Shown piece by piece: positions 3,731-7,210 of a stretch of 7,210 bases of DNA (its first letter is position 1; every line of letters starts with the position of its first letter). The stretch covers positions 1 to 7,210 of the forward strand of contig CAIVBF010000113.1 in assembly GCA_903904095.1 (NCBI GenBank). The letters are read 5' to 3'. The translations under genes were made by a program, and so were the position numbers. Source of the DNA: an uncultured bacterium (GTDB taxonomy: Bacteria > Patescibacteriota > Patescibacteriia > Patescibacteriales > UBA12465). Below the pieces are notes generated by a model. That model saw only the letters and a list, made by a program, of their open reading frames with translations, had not been told where the DNA came from and ran no database searches.

Positions 3731-5009
3731 AATTCCATTCTTTTAATTTAGCAATTACTTTTTCATTAGTTAAAATATTGTTCAAATAACTCTTATATCC
3801 CTTTTCTTCAATCATCTTTAAAACGTCCTGATTATCCTTATATTGTTTTTTTAATTCGGAAATTTTTTCTTCAATCTCATGCTCATGGGCGCTAATTTTT
3901 TCAATGATAGCAATTTCTCTAATAAGTAGAGCCGACTTTACGCGCTTAATAGCGTTCGGAATTATTTCTAACATTAATTCATCCTTGCTTTTTTTAAGAT
4001 GTTTTAGATAATCTTCAAACTTACCGCCTTGACGAATAACCGATTGCTCAAGTTCCGCTAACATATTTTTAGCTTCGCTCGTTATAATTTCTTCCGGCAA
4101 TTCTCCGAATTTTGTATGCTCAACAATTTTACTAATCATCTCCGATTCATTTTTTAAATCTAGATTATGTTTTTTCTCATGCAATAAACTTTCCTGTAAA
4201 TTCTTTTTTAATTCCGCTAAATCTTTGAGGCGGAAGAATGAGGCGAACTCATCATTTAACTCCGGAATAATTCTTTCATAAACCTCCTTAACTTTAACAA
4301 CAAATTCAACAAGTTTGCCGGCTAAATTAGCTTGATGATGATCCTCTGGATAAGGTAAAATAAATTTTTTCTCTTCTCCTTTTTTAGCGCCGATTAATTT
4401 CCGATCAAAACCGGGCACAAAATAATCTTTACCGATTAAAACTGCTAAATCTTTATGCTGGCCGTTTTCAACCGGCACATTATCTAGAGACATATTAATG
4501 TCTAAAATAACTTTATCGCCATCCTTAATTTCTCTATCAATAATCGCTTCTGTCGCGCGCATTTCTCTTAAATCATTAAGTGATTTTTCTAATTCTTTTT
4601 CGTCAATCTTCGCTTTTTCTTCTTTTAATTTTAGATTTTTATAATCACCTAGGGTAATTGGCGGCAAGATAGAAACAATAACTTTGTATTCTAAAGGATT
4701 GTTAGGAGCAAGCTTGGTGATATTTACTTGCGGCTGTCCGACGACTTGACTACCAATTATATTATTATCAATTGTTTCATCAATCGTTTTATTAATTGCC
4801 AGATGAGCCGCTTCTTCTAAAATGGTCATTTCCCCTATTTTTTGTTTTAAGACATCATAAGGAACTTTTCCCGGACGGAAACCTTCAATTTTTACTTCTT
4901 CGGAAACTTTTTTTGCTCCTTTTTCAATATAAGGCGCAAATTCTTCAAGGCTTAATTCAATTGTTAATTCAATCTGTGATTTTTCTAAATCTTTTTTAAT
5001 AACTTGCAT
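3699..5009 (-). CDS. tig: Trigger factor, ribosome-associated chaperone
   Basis: Trigger factor sits at the ribosome exit tunnel and shields nascent chains; its FKBP-like domain can isomerise prolyl bonds. The protein has 436 residues, the usual length. The N-terminal ribosome-binding domain carries the signature GFRPGKVP (43-50). The FKBP-like domain spans about 163-243 (GDKVILDINM to VKVKEV) and includes PGFDRKLIGAKKGEEKKF. The helical chaperone domain follows PELNDEFA (249-256) and runs to the C-terminus. No Shine-Dalgarno is obvious before the ATG, although the start matches the family (MQVIKKDLEKSQIELTIEL). A promoter lies about 60 bp upstream. The last 32 nt overlap smpB. It is the first gene of a minus-strand unit that continues into smpB, tmRNA and two tRNAs. 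Confidence 0.97.
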   Translation of the reverse strand: MQVIKKDLEKSQIELTIELSLEEFAPYIEKGAKKVSEEVKIEGFRPGKVPYDVLKQKIGEMTILEEAAHLAINKTIDETIDNNIIGSQVVGQPQVNITKLAPNNPLEYKVIVSILPPITLGDYKNLKLKEEKAKIDEKELEKSLNDLREMRATEAIIDREIKDGDKVILDINMSLDNVPVENGQHKDLAVLIGKDYFVPGFDRKLIGAKKGEEKKFILPYPEDHHQANLAGKLVEFVVKVKEVYERIIPELNDEFASFFRLKDLAELKKNLQESLLHEKKHNLDLKNESEMISKIVEHTKFGELPEEIITSEAKNMLAELEQSVIRQGGKFEDYLKHLKKSKDELMLEIIPNAIKRVKSALLIREIAIIEKISAHEHEIEEKISELKKQYKDNQDVLKMIEEKGYKSYLNNILTNEKVIAKLKEWNYAESDTKQKS

Positions 5010-5030
5010 ATTATCTATTTATTAGTAGAA

Positions 5031-5047
5031 GCCGGTCAAAGCCGGCT
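5031..5047 (-). repeat. Small GC-rich hairpin in the tig leader
   Basis: GCCGG (5031-5035) and CCGGC (5042-5046) form a 5-bp stem, with A5030/T5047 adding one pair, in the predicted untranslated leader of tig about 22 nt before the ATG. No U-run follows, so it is not a terminator. It could influence tig translation, but the stem is short. Confidence 0.4.
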
Positions 5048-5070
5048 CTTGTGTTTGATTAATTATTCTT

Positions 5071-5099
5071 ATATTAACTTTTTTTAGAAGAAAAATCAA
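5071..5099 (-). promoter_or_regulatory. Promoter of the tig-smpB-ssrA-tRNA unit
   Basis: The minus strand carries -35 TTGATT (5099-5094), a 17-bp spacer containing an A7 tract, and -10 TAATAT (5076-5071). The start would be near 5063, giving a leader of about 54 nt. It stands just downstream of the hppA terminator, so tig starts a new unit. I found no equally good promoter between tig and the tRNA genes. Confidence 0.55.
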
Positions 5100-5146
5100 G
5101 CCGAAGAAAAATGGTGGCACCCTAAACAGGCAGCCTTTTTTCTTAC

Positions 5147-5176
5147 AAAAAGCCCCCGAAACTCGGAGGCTTTTTT
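5147..5176 (-). terminator. hppA: Bidirectional intrinsic terminator after hppA
   Basis: On the minus strand, GCCTCCG pairs with CGGGGGC (5170-5152; one G-U pair) around AGTTT, preceded by an A-run and followed by TTTTT (5151-5147). On the plus strand the same stem is followed by TTTTTT (5171-5176). It lies 22 bp past the hppA stop and separates hppA from the tig promoter. Confidence 0.85.
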
Positions 5177-5198
5177 ACTGTAAAAATTTTTTAACAAA

Positions 5199-7210
5199 TT
5201 ACATCAATAATAATCCAACAATTAATAACGCAACGATATTCAATACTTTAATCATCGGGTTAATCGCTGGGCCGGCTGTATCTTTATAAGGATCACCAAC
5301 GGTGTCTCCAGTAACCGCTGCCTTATGAGCGTCAGAACCTTTACCGCCAAAATGACCTGACTCAATATACTTTTTAGCATTATCCCAGGCTCCTCCGCCC
5401 GATGTCATTGAAACAGCAACGAAGATTCCGGTTACGATTGAACCAACAAGTAACCCGCCTAAAGCTTCAACGCCATGTCCAGCGCCGAATAAATTAAATC
5501 CGAAGCCGACAATGATTGGCGCAACAACCGGGATTAAAGCCGGAATAATCATTTCTTTAATAGCCGCTTTAGTAACAATATCAACTGTTCGTCCATAATC
5601 TGGTTTTTCGGTATTACTCATGATTCCTGGTTTTTCTTTAAATTGAGCGCGGACATCTTCAACAACCGAACCGGCTGCCCGTCCAACCGCTTTCATAGCC
5701 ATTGCTCCAAATAAATATGGGAGTAACCCGCCTAAGAATAAACCGGCTAAAACAAATGGATTGTTAATTAAGAATTGAACATTGCCGCCTAAATCTTTAA
5801 TCTTAAATGTAAAGTCGGCAAACAGAACTAAGGCTGCTAGCGCCGCTGAACCAATGGCGTAGCCCTTAGTAACCGCTTTAGTGGTATTACCGACTGCATC
5901 AAGCGGATCAGTAATATCTCTAACATCGTCACCTAATTCGGCCATCTCGGCAATTCCGCCGGCGTTATCAGTGATTGGCCCGTAAGCATCAATCGTAACG
6001 ATAATACCCGCCATTGATAACATGGCCATGGCCGCAATCGCAATTCCGTATAAACCAGCTAAAGAATAGGCGCCTAAGATAGCCGCAACGATAACAACAA
6101 CCGGCCAAGCCGTAGACTTCATTGAAACAGCTAAGCCGGCAATAACATTTGTGCCGTGTCCGGTTTTTGAAGCTTCTGCAATATTTTTAACCGGAGCAAA
6201 GGCCGTTGAAGTATAATATTCAGTAATAATAACTAATAGTCCGGTAACTACTAAACCGATTAAACTAGCTAAATAAATTTTTAAGCTCATCGCCGGATCA
6301 GTCACAAATTTCATGGTAATCGGATAAAAAGCGATGGCTGATAAAACACCAGCGGCAATTAATCCTTTATACAATGCCTGCATGATATTTTTATTCTTTC
6401 CTAAACGAATAAAGAAAATACCGATAATTGAAGCGATAATTGAAACTGCTCCTAAAACAAGGGGAAATAAAATTACGCTTTTAGCATCCATCGCTCCACC
6501 AGCCACAAAAGTTAATGAACCCAAGAGCATGGCCGCAATTGAGGTAACCGCATAAGTTTCAAACAAATCAGCGGCCATACCGGCACAGTCACCAACATTA
6601 TCACCGACGTTGTCAGCAATAACGGCTGGATTGCGAGGATCGTCTTCCGGGATTGAAGCCTCAACTTTACCGACTAAATCCGCTCCGACATCCGCAGCCT
6701 TAGTGTAGATACCACCGCCTAAACGAGCGAAGATGGAAATTAATGATCCGCCGAAAGCAAATCCGATCAAAGAATGTAAGTCACCGGTTAAAAAATAAAA
6801 TGCTGAAGTACCTAGTAATGCTAAACCAACAACAAGCATACCGGTTACACTACCGCCCCGAACAGCAACGGTTAAAGCTTTTTGCAATCCGCCGCGAGCC
6901 GCTTCTGTTGTTCTGACGTTAGCGCGAACACTAACAAACATTCCGATATAACCGGTTAAAGCCGATAAACCAGCCCCGATTATAAAAGCAAGAGCAGTCA
7001 TCCAGCCTAAAGCTGGAACAAAACCGATAATCAAAAATAAAATAAGAGCCACAATTCCAACCGCCTTGTATTGGCGATTTAAAAATGCATTGGCCCCGGC
7101 TTGAATAGCCCGAGCGATTTCTTTCATTTTTTCGTTACCCTCTGGTAAACGAAGGATAGAGACAACCATAATCGCCCCATAAATAATGGCGACTAAAGCG
7201 CTCCCTAAGA
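5199..7210 (-). CDS. hppA: Membrane-bound proton-translocating pyrophosphatase (K+-independent type), N-terminus missing
   Basis: Integral membrane enzyme that hydrolyses pyrophosphate and pumps H+ across the cytoplasmic membrane, recovering energy from PPi made in biosynthesis. The frame stays open past the first in-window Met (7169) to the right edge, adding LGSALVAIIYGAI, which matches transmembrane helix 1; the true start is outside. Counting from that Met: DVGADLVGKVE (160-170) is the PPi-binding signature; NVGDNVGD (187-194), GGGAWDNAKKYIE (591-603) and GDTVGDPYKDTAGPAINP (621-638) supply further Mg/PPi ligands (D190, D194, D596, K599, D622, D626, K629, D630). About 16 helices are typical, and many are visible. 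K431 and T434 in GNTTKAVTKG mark the K+-independent H+-pumping subfamily; K+-dependent enzymes, including all known Na+ pumps, have Ala at the first position. It is a monocistronic end with its own terminator. Confidence 0.97.
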   Translation of the reverse strand, partial: LGSALVAIIYGAIMVVSILRLPEGNEKMKEIARAIQAGANAFLNRQYKAVGIVALILFLIIGFVPALGWMTALAFIIGAGLSALTGYIGMFVSVRANVRTTEAARGGLQKALTVAVRGGSVTGMLVVGLALLGTSAFYFLTGDLHSLIGFAFGGSLISIFARLGGGIYTKAADVGADLVGKVEASIPEDDPRNPAVIADNVGDNVGDCAGMAADLFETYAVTSIAAMLLGSLTFVAGGAMDAKSVILFPLVLGAVSIIASIIGIFFIRLGKNKNIMQALYKGLIAAGVLSAIAFYPITMKFVTDPAMSLKIYLASLIGLVVTGLLVIITEYYTSTAFAPVKNIAEASKTGHGTNVIAGLAVSMKSTAWPVVVIVAAILGAYSLAGLYGIAIAAMAMLSMAGIIVTIDAYGPITDNAGGIAEMAELGDDVRDITDPLDAVGNTTKAVTKGYAIGSAALAALVLFADFTFKIKDLGGNVQFLINNPFVLAGLFLGGLLPYLFGAMAMKAVGRAAGSVVEDVRAQFKEKPGIMSNTEKPDYGRTVDIVTKAAIKEMIIPALIPVVAPIIVGFGFNLFGAGHGVEALGGLLVGSIVTGIFVAVSMTSGGGAWDNAKKYIESGHFGGKGSDAHKAAVTGDTVGDPYKDTAGPAINPMIKVLNIVALLIVGLLLM

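Noticed and set aside
4796..4999. Plus-strand 67-codon frame opposite tig
   Set aside because: Antisense shadow of the trigger factor gene.
5111..5145. T-box-like string GGTGGCACC followed by a weak stem and T6 on the plus strand
   Set aside because: No plus-strand gene follows, no leader with specifier loop is present, and the stem has only three pairs before mismatches.
6334..6555. Plus-strand 73-codon frame opposite hppA
   Set aside because: Antisense shadow of the pyrophosphatase gene.
1..7210. CRISPR array, transposase, toxin-antitoxin or defence system
   Set aside because: No regularly spaced repeats, no recombinase or nuclease motifs, and no paired small genes of toxin-antitoxin type were seen in the frames available.

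Overview
The window looks like chromosomal DNA from an AT-rich bacterium with a small genome, most likely a member of the Candidate Phyla Radiation (Patescibacteria, perhaps Parcubacteria-like). This rests on gene content and style: compact gene packing, an H+-pyrophosphatase, housekeeping genes with low GC, tRNA/tmRNA genes that mostly lack an encoded CCA end, and small orphan proteins. It is an inference and not a taxonomic proof. TGA is used as an ordinary stop (smpB and the 387-aa orphan end in it), which argues against the TGA=Gly code of Gracilibacteria and Absconditabacteria.

Left part (1-1080): a short outward-facing promoter-like element at the edge, then a minus-strand 104-aa three-helix membrane protein of unknown function with its own promoter and terminator. 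It is divergent from a plus-strand 106-aa protein resembling an isolated EF-Tu domain II beta-barrel, which is followed by a strong intrinsic terminator.

Middle (1009-2609): a minus-strand 387-aa soluble orphan with a good Shine-Dalgarno, an extended -10 promoter, a leader of about 130 nt carrying a perfect 16-bp inverted repeat, and its own terminator. Upstream of its promoter lies a GC-rich, Arg-codon-rich island of about 170 bp with a long dyad and internal repeats, which I cannot assign.

Right-centre (2610-5100): the core of the window, a co-directed minus-strand unit tig - smpB - ssrA (tmRNA) - tRNA-Leu(UAA) - tRNA-Gly(GCC), ending in a perfect 20-bp palindromic terminator. The only convincing promoter I see is ahead of tig. 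Trigger factor folds nascent chains at the ribosome exit tunnel. SmpB and tmRNA are obligate partners in rescuing stalled ribosomes. The tRNAs ride at the end. The smpB start lies inside tig, and the tmRNA 5' end is 7 nt past the smpB stop. The tmRNA can be folded by eye with P2, PK1, P5, PK2, PK3 and PK4, and appears to encode a proteolysis tag ending in Ala-Leu-Val instead of the usual Ala-Leu-Ala-Ala.

Right end (5146-7210): hppA, a membrane-bound H+-translocating pyrophosphatase of the K+-independent type, running off the right edge (its N-terminus is missing) and ending at a bidirectional terminator. No CRISPR array, transposase or recognisable new defence system is present; the oddities are in the RNA genes, the GC-rich island and the small orphans.
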